Origin: Tatlockia sp.
GTDB taxonomy: Bacteria; Pseudomonadota; Gammaproteobacteria; Legionellales; Legionellaceae
NCBI GenBank assembly: GCA_013697955.1
Contig: JACCVV010000063.1
Span: 1-64,000, forward strand
Reading direction: 5' to 3'
Length of the DNA stretch: 64,000 bases
Notes under the pieces: model-generated
The model's input: only the letters and a program-made list of their open reading frames with translations
Told to the model about the DNA's origin: nothing
The model's database searches: none
Made by a program: the position numbers and the translations under genes
Shown: positions 8,336 to 18,290 of the stretch, in pieces
How positions within the stretch are numbered: position 1 is the stretch's first letter
Layout of the letters: every line of letters begins with the position of its first letter

Positions 8336-10511
8336 CAACTCCACTCTCAGCCGGTTCAAAATCGATTTTACGTTCCTCTAAATCCACTCGAGCAACCAAA
8401 ACTGTAATCTTGTCGCCGAGACGATAAACATGCCCTCCTCGTTCGCCAATTAAACGATGCTTAACTGCGTCAAAGGCATAATAATCATTTTTAAGAGAGG
8501 TCACATGGACAAGACCTTCCACGTAAATATCGTCTAATTCCACAAAAATACCAAAACCTGTTACTGCTGAAATCGTTCCTGGGAAAACCTGACCCAGTTT
8601 ATCCTGCATGTATTCACATTTAAGCCAGGAAACCACCTCACGTGTTGCTTCATCGGCGCGGCGCTCTGTCATCGAACAATGTTTACCCAGACGATTCATG
8701 TCTTCAAAGCTGTAATTGAATTTTATGATTTCTTGACTATCAATAAGATGCGCTACTGCACGGTGAATGAGTAAATCGGGGTAGCGTCTGATTGGCGAAG
8801 TAAAATGAGTATAGGCAGGATAAGCCAAGCCAAAATGCCCATCATTGATTTCAACATATTGAGCCTGTTTTAACGAACGTAACATTACTGTTTCGATAAG
8901 ATGCTTTTCTGGCCTATCTCCTAGTGATCCTAATACTTTTTGATAATCTTTGGGATGAGGTTTTTTACCGCCGCCTAATTGGAGGCTTAATTCGCCTAAA
9001 AAGAGTCGAAGGGCTGCAATTTTATCTTCGTCAGGAGTGGTATGGACTCGATATAAAGTAGGAATTTCTGCCTTCTCTAAAAAACGTGCTGTAGCGACGT
9101 TCGCAGCTAGCATGCATTCTTCGATTAAGCGATGCGCATCATTTCTAATTACTGGAACAATTTGTTGAATCTTTCTATTTTCATCAAATTCAATTTTTGT
9201 TTCAGTTGTTTCAAAATCCATTGCGCCACGAATCTTGCGTGCTTTCAGTAAGACTTGATAAAGGGATTGCAGATCTTGCAACATTGGCCAAATTGGCTCG
9301 TGCTTTTCATCTGTTTGACCATCTTCCAGCCATTTGGCTACATTATTATAGGTTAAGCGAGCATGAGAATGGAAAACAGCGCGGTAAAAACGTGAGCGCG
9401 TTATCTTTCCATCTGCCGAAATTGCCATTTCAGCTACCAAACATAGTCGGTCGACATGAGGATTGAGAGAACAAATTCCATTGGATAGGGCTTCCGGTAA
9501 CATAGGAACCACTTCGCCTGGAAAATAAACCGAATTGCCCCGACGTGCAGCTTCTTTATCCAGAGCAGAACCAACAGGGACATAATGTCCAACATCGGCA
9601 ATTGCTACGTATAGCTGATAACCACCCTTTGGTTTTTGATAACAATAAACAGCATCATCAAAATCCTTGGCGTCCTCACCGTCTATAGTAACAAAGGGCA
9701 AATCACGTAAATCAGACCTGCCATTTATTTGTTCTTCTGTAACGGCTTGGGGTATTTTTGCAACCTCGGCCTTGACATCATCTGGCCATTCCGAAGGCAG
9801 AGCGTGTGCATGAATAGCTACTTCAATTTCCATGCCAGGCGCCATGTGCTCACCGAGAATATGCAACACTTTACCAATAGCCTGATTTCTTTTAGAAGGA
9901 AAGGCGATGACTTCTATCAATACCATTTGCCCGTTTTTCGCTTCGCCTGCAAATTCGAGCGGTATAGAAATATCTTGGGTTAATCTTTTATTGTCAGGAA
10001 TAACAAAACCAACACCGTGCTCGGTAAAAAACCGACCGACAACGGATTGGTTTGCATGTTCAATAATTTCGTGAATTTTACCCTCAGGTCTGCCGCGGCG
10101 ATCCATTCCGGATTTGTAGGCTAAAACCAGATCTCCATTCATCACCATACGCATTTCTTTTGCAGACAAAACCATATCTTGGGAGCCGTCATCAGGCATG
10201 AAAAAACCGAAGCCATCAGGATGTCCCTGAATCGTTCCTCTTAGTAAATTAATTCGACCTAAGAGACAAAAACGGCCGCGGCGATCTTGCATAATCTGGC
10301 CATCTCGCAACATAGCTTTCAAACGAAATCCTAAAGCTTCCTGCTCAGCTTCATCTTCAACTACGAGCTGGTTTAATAGTTGGACCCGTGACATTGGCCG
10401 TCCGAACTCTTCCAGAACCTGCAAAATTAATTCTCGACTAGGAATTGGCATCCCGTATTTTTCTTTTTCCCTTTTATAAAAAGGATCCTTGCTTTTATTC
10501 ACATTCACCAC
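8328..10511 (-). CDS. rnr: Ribonuclease R
   Basis: RNB catalytic block DLPFVTIDGEDAKDFDDAVYC, HFTSPIRRYPDLLIHRAV, C-terminal S1 domain; upstream of rlmB with a short overlap. Confidence 0.96.
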   Translation of the reverse strand: MVNVNKSKDPFYKREKEKYGMPIPSRELILQVLEEFGRPMSRVQLLNQLVVEDEAEQEALGFRLKAMLRDGQIMQDRRGRFCLLGRINLLRGTIQGHPDGFGFFMPDDGSQDMVLSAKEMRMVMNGDLVLAYKSGMDRRGRPEGKIHEIIEHANQSVVGRFFTEHGVGFVIPDNKRLTQDISIPLEFAGEAKNGQMVLIEVIAFPSKRNQAIGKVLHILGEHMAPGMEIEVAIHAHALPSEWPDDVKAEVAKIPQAVTEEQINGRSDLRDLPFVTIDGEDAKDFDDAVYCYQKPKGGYQLYVAIADVGHYVPVGSALDKEAARRGNSVYFPGEVVPMLPEALSNGICSLNPHVDRLCLVAEMAISADGKITRSRFYRAVFHSHARLTYNNVAKWLEDGQTDEKHEPIWPMLQDLQSLYQVLLKARKIRGAMDFETTETKIEFDENRKIQQIVPVIRNDAHRLIEECMLAANVATARFLEKAEIPTLYRVHTTPDEDKIAALRLFLGELSLQLGGGKKPHPKDYQKVLGSLGDRPEKHLIETVMLRSLKQAQYVEINDGHFGLAYPAYTHFTSPIRRYPDLLIHRAVAHLIDSQEIIKFNYSFEDMNRLGKHCSMTERRADEATREVVSWLKCEYMQDKLGQVFPGTISAVTGFGIFVELDDIYVEGLVHVTSLKNDYYAFDAVKHRLIGERGGHVYRLGDKITVLVARVDLEERKIDFEPAESGVDD

Positions 10512-10606
10512 TTTTTTGACAATTTAAGAAAGAGTTTAGCATTTTTAGGTCTAAAAAAAAAATTTTCTTTTGACCATCCAAACCCAAATAAAGGCTTATA
10601 AGCTAT

Positions 10607-11068
10607 CTAATCGGCTAATTTGAATCCACGGCCGCTTAAATGGCTGATTAAGGCTGGCAAAGTCAGATTTTCACCAGCCCAATAACTGCCTTTTCCATTA
10701 GCCGGCACACCGGCTGATGACCATTTACATACGGAGATTACCGCGCTGCAGGGGATCTGTTGCTCATGACCGGGCTTGGTCTCAATACAACTTAATTCAA
10801 AGTTATTTTTATCCAAGGCTAAGGCTGACCAATTATCCGATTGCAAACGGCTAGACCATCCCGCACTGGCTCCAGATTCTGTTACAGGATGCGTCAACCA
10901 TAAATCCGTTTTAGATGAATTGTGAATCATCACTAAAACAGGTTTTTTAGCAGTTAACATTGCTGATACACCTTTGATTTGAATTTGTTTACAAGATGAA
11001 GGTAAATTTGTTTCCGCTTCTACAACAGCGATTGTGCAAAGGAGTAAAGCTGCCAAAGCAATCCTCAT
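10607..11068 (-). CDS. Hypothetical secreted/periplasmic protein
   Basis: Signal peptide MRIALAALLLCTIAVVEAE; several Cys; no family recognised. Confidence 0.6.
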   Translation of the reverse strand: MRIALAALLLCTIAVVEAETNLPSSCKQIQIKGVSAMLTAKKPVLVMIHNSSKTDLWLTHPVTESGASAGWSSRLQSDNWSALALDKNNFELSCIETKPGHEQQIPCSAVISVCKWSSAGVPANGKGSYWAGENLTLPALISHLSGRGFKLAD

Positions 11069-11228
11069 AAGGCATCCCCGAAAGTTTATTTACGAAATAG
11101 TTGCATAAAAGTGAGGAGCTGTCACCTCTCTTGAGATTGAGAATCCTGTAAATTTATTTTCTATTTATGAAAAATGGTCTTCTTGGAGTAAAATTTGAAA
11201 AACTATAGTCAACCTGGTAAAAAGTCTG

Positions 11229-11672
11229 ATGAAAATTTGGATTGACGCCGATGCCTGCCCAATTGGCGCGAAAGAAATATTGTTCCGAGCAGCCGAACGA
11301 ACAGCTACAAAGCTCATACTTGTTGCTAATAGTTTTCTGCTAACACCCCCTTCGCGTTTTATTTCTACTATTCGAGTCGAAAAGGGCTTTGATAGCGCTG
11401 ACAATTATATTGTCCAACATTTAGAAACAAATGATCTGGTAATTACAGCCGATATTCCCCTAGCCGCAGAAGTTGTTGCAAAACAGGGGCAGGCACTTAA
11501 TCCTAGGGGTGAACTTTATACGGCAAATGACATAAAGCAACGTCTAAGCATGCGAGATATGAGAGAGCAACTTCGCGCTGGTGGCGTCAATGTGGGTGGC
11601 CCTAAAAGCTATGGAATAAAAGAAAAGGCTTCCTTTGCACGCGCTCTTGATAAAATTTTAGCTAAAAAATAA
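11229..11672 (+). CDS. YaiI/YqxD family protein (DUF188)
   Basis: [50 protein letters not shown]; hallmark of the family. Confidence 0.92.
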   Translation: MKIWIDADACPIGAKEILFRAAERTATKLILVANSFLLTPPSRFISTIRVEKGFDSADNYIVQHLETNDLVITADIPLAAEVVAKQGQALNPRGELYTANDIKQRLSMRDMREQLRAGGVNVGGPKSYGIKEKASFARALDKILAKK

Positions 11673-11735
11673 AAGAAGACTGGTAATTTAAAGGCATGTT
11701 AAAATTGCCTCTTTTAAGTTGTCGGAGTACACCAG

Positions 11736-12326
11736 ATGCCACTTCCATTTCAAGCGAGAGATATATTAAATCTCCATCAGACTTCCATAGTACTTTGGAA
11801 AAAAAGCAGCGTCATTCTTATTCACGAGAATTTTTTGAGATTAGTTGAAGAAAATCATGCTTTTAATTATCAACTCTGGCATGCGGAAGATCGAGCGAGG
11901 CGTGAGGATAAAGGGCATGAGTATATCTATCTAGCCAAACGAGAAATTGATCATTGTAACCAACAACGAAATAACCACATGGAATCAATGGATGAATGGC
12001 TCTACCAAAATTTGCAACCCTCCAGCCATGAAAAATGTCCAGTACATTCAGAAACGCCGGGAATGATGATAGATCGCTTATCTATACTTGCGCTAAAAGC
12101 CTATCATATGAATTTACAGATCGAACGCCCTGAAGTTGATGAGACTCACCGCCAAAAATGCCAACACAAATGGCATACCATTCTTGCCCAACAAAACCAG
12201 CTAGTTGATTGTCTCCAGCAGCTTATTGATGAAGTAAAAACTAAAACTCGCACCTTTAGAGTTTATCACCAGTTCAAAATGTATAATGATCCAACTCTGA
12301 ACCCTCAGCTTTATACGTCTGGTTGA
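11736..12326 (+). CDS. DUF4254 domain protein
   Basis: ENHAFNYQLWHAEDRARRED and PGMMIDRLSILALKAYHM motifs. Confidence 0.7.
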   Translation: MPLPFQARDILNLHQTSIVLWKKSSVILIHENFLRLVEENHAFNYQLWHAEDRARREDKGHEYIYLAKREIDHCNQQRNNHMESMDEWLYQNLQPSSHEKCPVHSETPGMMIDRLSILALKAYHMNLQIERPEVDETHRQKCQHKWHTILAQQNQLVDCLQQLIDEVKTKTRTFRVYHQFKMYNDPTLNPQLYTSG

Positions 12327-14277
12327 TTTCATTGGTGATATCTTTGAACAGAGTCGGAGTAGCTCCCGATTTTAATCTGATTGAGCCCTTAAACTCTATT
12401 GGGGTGGTAAAGGCATTGTTCTTTGTTTTTTCGCTAAAAAAAGAATGCATAGAGCCTGAGTAAAACTCCGATTGCGATGAAGACTCGCAATCCAGTTCTA
12501 ACTTTTCAATAGGTTGAAATTCATCTTCATCCAAATCCTCATAACCTGTTCCACTTGAAGAAAAGGTTTTTAGCTCAATTTCATCATCCGAAGCTAGTGG
12601 AACTGCATCGATTGACTTGCGGCCAAAGCCGCGTGAAAGCGCTCTTAACGCTAGTGTAAGTGCATGAACGCAGGCACTCACTACCATAAAACCAACCATA
12701 ATTGATGTTTCATGGTAATGGCCATCCGCGCCCGGAGTTTCTAGCGGATTCAAAGTTAAATCGATGGCCTTGACTCCTTTATTTAATCCTGTGAAAAAGG
12801 AGCGAATCACTTCAAACCATTCTTGAAAGAAAAATTGAGGCGAGGGATCGACAACCATTCCATCCAGTATTGCCGTTTTAATTTCCTCAGGCTTAAGGTC
12901 TTTCACTTCTTGTCCGGTGTTTTTTAAAAGTTTTTCAAGATCTGCGAAGGTTTTTTTATTTAACTGAGTTTCAATGCCTAAATCTTGTTTGCGTTTTTCC
13001 TGTTTTGCGCATTCCTGGAAATAATTAGTAATTAATGCATGAACAATAAATCCAATTAATAAGCTCATTCCTAAAACAATAATAGAGATCAATAAGGCTG
13101 GTGGAAATGATGATACAACAATGCCGACTACGAACAAAATACTTGCCAAGGCGCCATAAGCAGCCAATCCATTTCTTGTTCCCATCAAAAAGGCAATTGT
13201 ATACGATGAGGAGGTTAGTGAGCGAAGTTTATCCTGTTTTACTTTAAATGCGGCAACCGCTTCTTCGCAAAAATATAGGGCTTTTTCTTGTTCTGACAAA
13301 AGGTGAGAATCTAACGGATTATCTGCCAATTGCGAGAATGAAATTTGTAAATTTTCAAATAATAATTCTATTTTTTTGCCTTCATAGGCTAATTCAATTT
13401 TTGCTTGGGAAATTAGTAATTTTTGTTGAAAATCGTATTCCTCATAAACCCGCGTCATAATACAGGCAGCAAAATAAATAGTACAAAATACTGCCATGGC
13501 AATCAGCGTAGGCGGTGTAAGTGAGCAAAGGCCTAGAACGCCAATATAAAGATATAAGCCATCTATTACGCCTCCATAGGCTGCACAGAAAAGTGCTAAG
13601 GCTCTTAATTCAGTGGTTTGGGTTTTGATTTTTGTTAATTCATAGTTCAGATCTTCAAGTGATAAATTTTCTGATTTTTGAAAATAGTTTAGCAACTGGG
13701 CATTGTCTTTCATCATTTCTTTGCGTTGTGAAACCATCCATCTTAACCAAATCCGATTAAGGGCGGATAAAATTCCAAGCGTTATACCAATGGGAAAGAT
13801 AAGATGTTTAAGACTCATTCCTCCTAAAAGTTCAGCAACCTGCAATGTACTTTTAAGCCCTTTGTAAGCATTTTTAAGACCTTTCATGAGGTCTCGTAAA
13901 TAGGGCCAATAAGTGGCTATTAGACTTTTAATAATGTCTTTATCATCATCGTCAAAATGATTAGCCAGCATTGAAAAGCCGACAAGGAATATAGAGGAAG
14001 ATGCAGCAAGAACGGCACCTAATGGGGAAACTAGCCATTCATGCATTTCGTCAGAAGAAGAAAGCTTAGAATCTGCAAGATGTAAATCAAATAAGTATTT
14101 GATCATACTGTAAGAAAGACTTAAACCATCGAGAGCCCCATAAAATATGTAAATGACACCTAAATTGTGCATTTTTTTAGCCATCTTACGGCTCTTAACA
14201 TCTATTTTGTAGGCAAGTTGGTTTATATCAGTTTTAACATCTTCAAATTTCTGAACAAAATCCTCACTTGCAGGCAT
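12274..14277 (-). CDS. Large multi-TM protein with three internal transmembrane-hairpin repeats; candidate host-interaction/effector protein
   Basis: 667 aa with repeated units of the form G-x-x-x-G-L-x-x-Y around residues 40, 235 and 360; acidic C-terminal tail. No family name assignable by eye. Confidence 0.6.
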   Translation of the reverse strand: MPASEDFVQKFEDVKTDINQLAYKIDVKSRKMAKKMHNLGVIYIFYGALDGLSLSYSMIKYLFDLHLADSKLSSSDEMHEWLVSPLGAVLAASSSIFLVGFSMLANHFDDDDKDIIKSLIATYWPYLRDLMKGLKNAYKGLKSTLQVAELLGGMSLKHLIFPIGITLGILSALNRIWLRWMVSQRKEMMKDNAQLLNYFQKSENLSLEDLNYELTKIKTQTTELRALALFCAAYGGVIDGLYLYIGVLGLCSLTPPTLIAMAVFCTIYFAACIMTRVYEEYDFQQKLLISQAKIELAYEGKKIELLFENLQISFSQLADNPLDSHLLSEQEKALYFCEEAVAAFKVKQDKLRSLTSSSYTIAFLMGTRNGLAAYGALASILFVVGIVVSSFPPALLISIIVLGMSLLIGFIVHALITNYFQECAKQEKRKQDLGIETQLNKKTFADLEKLLKNTGQEVKDLKPEEIKTAILDGMVVDPSPQFFFQEWFEVIRSFFTGLNKGVKAIDLTLNPLETPGADGHYHETSIMVGFMVVSACVHALTLALRALSRGFGRKSIDAVPLASDDEIELKTFSSSGTGYEDLDEDEFQPIEKLELDCESSSQSEFYSGSMHSFFSEKTKNNAFTTPIEFKGSIRLKSGATPTLFKDITNEINQTYKAEGSELDHYTF

Positions 14278-14590
14278 TTTTAAACCCTTTTGTTGTATTC
14301 TGGCACAGGATTATTTTAAAAGTAGGCATAGTAAAACTTGGAATTCTTGACGATTCAGGTATTTTATTAAGGAAGAAAAAAACAGATTGGGAATCATGCG
14401 ACTTTAAAGTGAGCTTGCTATAGCTAAGACGCAAGCTTTCCAGCGCACAATTTAATACGTAAATAAAGCTCAAATTTAGTTTTAGTTTTATTGCCAGAAG
14501 TAGGTTCTGAGCATCCGTTCTCCCGGCAAACAGGTTATTACCTGGTATGTGAATCAATGAATCACTTTCAGAGAGAGTCTTGGTCGTCAT
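14264..14590 (-). pseudogene. Short ORF resembling a degenerate N-terminal fragment of the downstream repeat-membrane protein
   Basis: FIYVLNCALESLRLSYSKL compares with VIYIFYGALDGLSLSYSMI of the adjacent 667 aa ORF; the rest is low-complexity and divergent. Confidence 0.4.
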
Positions 14591-14940
14591 GCTAGTCGGG
14601 GGGCAGCGGCAAAGATGTCAGTAATTGTACTGAAAAAAGACTCATTAGGCAAGAAAATTTTCATCCTGATTGAAATTAAATCAGAAAAGTCACGCCCATC
14701 GACGATATTATCACAGCCACAGGAATTACTCATAGCTGAAAATTAACTCAGAGCGAAACGAAATTACAAATTTATATTACAACTTTGAAAAGCATAATAT
14801 TTAGCGAAAAGTATAAATAAATTTAGATTTTTCTCCCAAATATTAATTTATTTCCTTTATAATCGCCGCAATCAGCTCTGGGCGAAAGCTCAAAAATCTG
14901 CTAATATAAGCGCTATTTGCACAGTTTGGAAAGGTTATTA

Positions 14941-15465
14941 ATGAATTTACGTTGTTTTTCACTAATTGTTCTATTGTTTTTTTCAGGATTTTCTATGGCG
15001 GCCGATATCAAAACAATTTATGGCTACGTTGAAAAAGCTACCTTGGTAGAAAAAGGAATGGTCTTATCAGCAAAGTTGGATACTGGTGCTAAATCAGCTT
15101 CTATAAGTGCTATTAACATCCGCGAAATTATTAAAAGTGGTAAGACTTTTTTGAATTTTACGGTGTTAGGTAAAAATGAAGAAATGGAATTTACTTCTGA
15201 ATATCTTGGTAAAGTAAGAATCAAAGTTCGTTATGATGAAAATTCCGTGCAGAAATCAGTCCCTATTAAAAGGCCAGTGGTTTTGATGGCTATTCAAATA
15301 GGCAATAAAATCCGTAAAATTCCAGTCAATCTAACCAATCGAAAACGCTTTAATTACCCCCTACTTCTTGGTAGAGACGCCATCATAGCTTTTAATGGCT
15401 TAATTGATCCGAGCCATGCATTTTTAATCAAATCCGAGAAAATTAAAAATAATGAAGTCGAATAA
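14941..15465 (+). CDS. Retropepsin-like ATP-dependent zinc protease family protein (RimB-like)
   Basis: Signal peptide then LSAKLDTGAKSASISA and LLGRDAI; family found beside RimK-like ligases. Confidence 0.8.
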   Translation: MNLRCFSLIVLLFFSGFSMAADIKTIYGYVEKATLVEKGMVLSAKLDTGAKSASISAINIREIIKSGKTFLNFTVLGKNEEMEFTSEYLGKVRIKVRYDENSVQKSVPIKRPVVLMAIQIGNKIRKIPVNLTNRKRFNYPLLLGRDAIIAFNGLIDPSHAFLIKSEKIKNNEVE

Positions 15466-16972
15466 GCGCCATGTTTATGGCTTAATAATTAGTCTGTTTG
15501 TATTAGGAACCTGCCTATTTTTATATAGGCATTTTGTTCTTGATGTCCCTTTAACAGACACAGAAACAGTGAACTCCTGGACAATAGAAGCTAATCTGCG
15601 CTTCACTGCCGATCGCAACATGCCAGTAAAAGCCAGTTTCACCATTCCTTATATGCCACCTTATTTTGCTATTTTGGATGAATATTTTGTCTCTCATAAT
15701 TATGGTGTCACTACTAATTTGAAAGGGTATAACCGCCAAACCGTGTGGTCGCACCGACGAAGTAACGGAGCGCAGTCGCTTTATTATAGGGCTATTATCC
15801 GAGAAATTAATTCCGAACCCTCATTAACCAAACCACCTGTTGTAAAAGCGGAATCGCTTGATGAAACGCAGAAATCCGCTGTAGAAGCGATAACTAATCA
15901 AGTTCGTCAATCCTCCGCAGACATTCAAACTTTCGCACAAGGAACTATTAAGGCATTAAATTACAAAGACGGCAGCGCCAAATTGCTAGTTGGAAATGAT
16001 TTTAACGATGACAATATTATCAAAGCCGCAATTACAGTTCTTAATCAAGCTAAAATTTATGCCATGCCTGTAAAAGGAATTTATCTAAGTCAACAAAATA
16101 AAGCAGATTTCAGTTCCTTCTTAGTTGTTTATAATGATAAAGAATGGACTTATATAAATCCCAAGACAGGAAGCGCTGGCTTTCCAAAAAACTTTCTTGT
16201 TTGGCAATATGGGTTCGAACCTCTCTATAATGTGATTGGTGGCAAGAAGGCAATTTTTAATCTGACAGTTTCTCCAACACCTGTTAATGCTTTATCTATA
16301 GCTAAAGCTCGAGGCCTGCAGACTGATTCCCAAATGCTAAGGTTTTCCTTATTGCAACTACCGGTTAAAGTACAGGAAACTTATAAAATCTTGCTAACAG
16401 TCCCCATTGGTGCCTTTATAATCCTGTTACTCCGTAACTTTATTGGTTTAAAAACCTTTGGTACTTTCATGCCGGTTTTGATTGCGCTTGCCTTTCGAGA
16501 GACTAATGTTATTTGGGGAATTACACTTTTTATAATTATTGTTTCCTTTGGATTATTGGCCCGTTTTTATCTTGACCAACTTCGTCTGTTATTAGTGCCA
16601 AGATTAGCCTCCATTCTTACAGTCGTTATTTTATTGATGATATTTATCTCGGTTATTAGCCAGAACCTGGGCTTGGACTCGGGATTATCGGTCGCCTTAT
16701 TTCCTATGGTTATTCTTACAATGACAATTGAACGTATGTGCATTACTTGGGATGAGAGAGGTGCGGCTGAGGCTATAAAATCAGGAATTGGTAGTCTTAT
16801 TGCGGCCGTCATTTCCTTTGGAGCAATGAATTATCCTCCCATGCAATATTTGATCTTTGCTTTTCCCGAGCTTTTATTAGTTTTACTGTCCCTAATTTTA
16901 TTTTTTGGTCAGTACCGCGGCTACAGACTTTTTGAATTGTTTCGCTTTAAAGTTCTTGGTGGTGCGGCTTAA
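15452..16972 (+). CDS. Inactive transglutaminase fused to 7TM domain
   Basis: N-terminal TM plus periplasmic domain, then a multi-TM block (LRNFIGLKTFGTFMPVLIALAFRET) typical of 7TM_transglut. Confidence 0.8.
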   Translation: MKSNKRHVYGLIISLFVLGTCLFLYRHFVLDVPLTDTETVNSWTIEANLRFTADRNMPVKASFTIPYMPPYFAILDEYFVSHNYGVTTNLKGYNRQTVWSHRRSNGAQSLYYRAIIREINSEPSLTKPPVVKAESLDETQKSAVEAITNQVRQSSADIQTFAQGTIKALNYKDGSAKLLVGNDFNDDNIIKAAITVLNQAKIYAMPVKGIYLSQQNKADFSSFLVVYNDKEWTYINPKTGSAGFPKNFLVWQYGFEPLYNVIGGKKAIFNLTVSPTPVNALSIAKARGLQTDSQMLRFSLLQLPVKVQETYKILLTVPIGAFIILLLRNFIGLKTFGTFMPVLIALAFRETNVIWGITLFIIIVSFGLLARFYLDQLRLLLVPRLASILTVVILLMIFISVISQNLGLDSGLSVALFPMVILTMTIERMCITWDERGAAEAIKSGIGSLIAAVISFGAMNYPPMQYLIFAFPELLLVLLSLILFFGQYRGYRLFELFRFKVLGGAA

Positions 16973-17916
16973 TGTGGCACTTATATAAACGCTTACGCAA
17001 ACGTGGCATTCTTAGTATAAATCAGCGTAATAGCGATTATGTTTTGAGATACAATAGCCGTAAGCTCTACCCGTTAGTCGATGATAAACTTCAAACCAAA
17101 CAATTAGCGATTAAGGCTGGAATTGCTGTACCTAAACTTTATGAAATTATAGAAAGTGAACATCAGATTAAAGCGCTTGTAACCCTGCTAGCACCTTATA
17201 AAGACTTTGTTATTAAACCGGCACATGGAGCTGGCGGCGATGGAATAATTGTTATTACTGATCGCGTTTTCGGTCATTATCGCCAAGTTAATGGAAAAAT
17301 AACCACCAATAATGAACTTAGTTATCATTTATCCTGCTTATTATCTGGGGCATATAGCCTTGGCGGTCATGCCGATTTTGCTATTATTGAACACCGAGTG
17401 GTCGTTGATCCCGTGTTTAAAGAAGTGAGTTATGAAGGGATTCCTGATATCCGTATTATCAGTTTGTTGGGTTATCCTGCAATGGCAATGGTTCGCCTAC
17501 CTACTAGATTATCAGGTGGTAAAGCTAACTTGCATCAGGGAGCTATTGGAGTTGGCATAAATTTAGCGACGGGTCATACCTTGGGTGGTGTATTTCAAAA
17601 TGATGCCATCGATTTCCATCCCGATACCTTTACTCCAATTAACAATATTAAAGTTCCTTATTGGGATAAAATTTTGGAAATTGCGGCTTCTTGCTACGAA
17701 TTAACAGGGCTTGGGTATTTGGGAGTTGACATTGTCCTTGATAAAGATCACGGTCCAATGATGCTGGAACTCAACGCACGCCCCGGATTAAATATACAAA
17801 TAGCTAATCGGGAAGGCGGCCTTACTCGCTACAAATTAATCGAAGCCCAAGCAGCAAAAGGTAAACAGTCCATCGCAGAACGGGTTGCTTTTAGTCGTGA
17901 ATTATTCGCCATATAA
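16972..17916 (+). CDS. Alpha-L-glutamate ligase-like protein (RimK-type ATP-grasp)
   Basis: RNSDYVLRYNSRKLYPLVDDKLQTKQLAIKAGI, FVIKPAHGAGGDGIIVI, GPMMLELNARPGLNIQIAN. Confidence 0.9.
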   Translation: MWHLYKRLRKRGILSINQRNSDYVLRYNSRKLYPLVDDKLQTKQLAIKAGIAVPKLYEIIESEHQIKALVTLLAPYKDFVIKPAHGAGGDGIIVITDRVFGHYRQVNGKITTNNELSYHLSCLLSGAYSLGGHADFAIIEHRVVVDPVFKEVSYEGIPDIRIISLLGYPAMAMVRLPTRLSGGKANLHQGAIGVGINLATGHTLGGVFQNDAIDFHPDTFTPINNIKVPYWDKILEIAASCYELTGLGYLGVDIVLDKDHGPMMLELNARPGLNIQIANREGGLTRYKLIEAQAAKGKQSIAERVAFSRELFAI

Positions 17917-18248
17917 GATTTAATAATCTTTTAACAACTAATAAAATAAATTTGCGCTCGCAGGTAATACCCTTGCAAATACATTTTTAAACTAATGACA
18001 AATATACACTAGAAATTTAGTTGAATTTTTATAAGTGCCGTTGTAAGTATCCGCTAACTCGTTCCAACCTTTCTCATCCTTGTCATAAGAAATTTATTCA
18101 TTATGCTTAGGTTAATTTCATGTGGTAAATATTTTTTCTCTTACCCGTTCCATCTCTCTTGATGTTAAGGCAACCTTTAAATGTAGCAGATAATTTAAAT
18201 ATCCCCGATTCAATCACGTTTCTATCCCTTTCCTCTATTAAACTGAAT

Positions 18249-18280
18249 AACCTCTTTTTACAAGATTAAAGAGGTTTTCT
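18249..18280. terminator. Possible intrinsic terminator downstream of the ATP-grasp trio and of the secreted repeat protein
   Basis: Stem AACCTCTTT / AAAGAGGTT around a 10 nt loop followed by TTCT. Confidence 0.5.
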
Positions 18281-18290
18281 AATCTAAACG

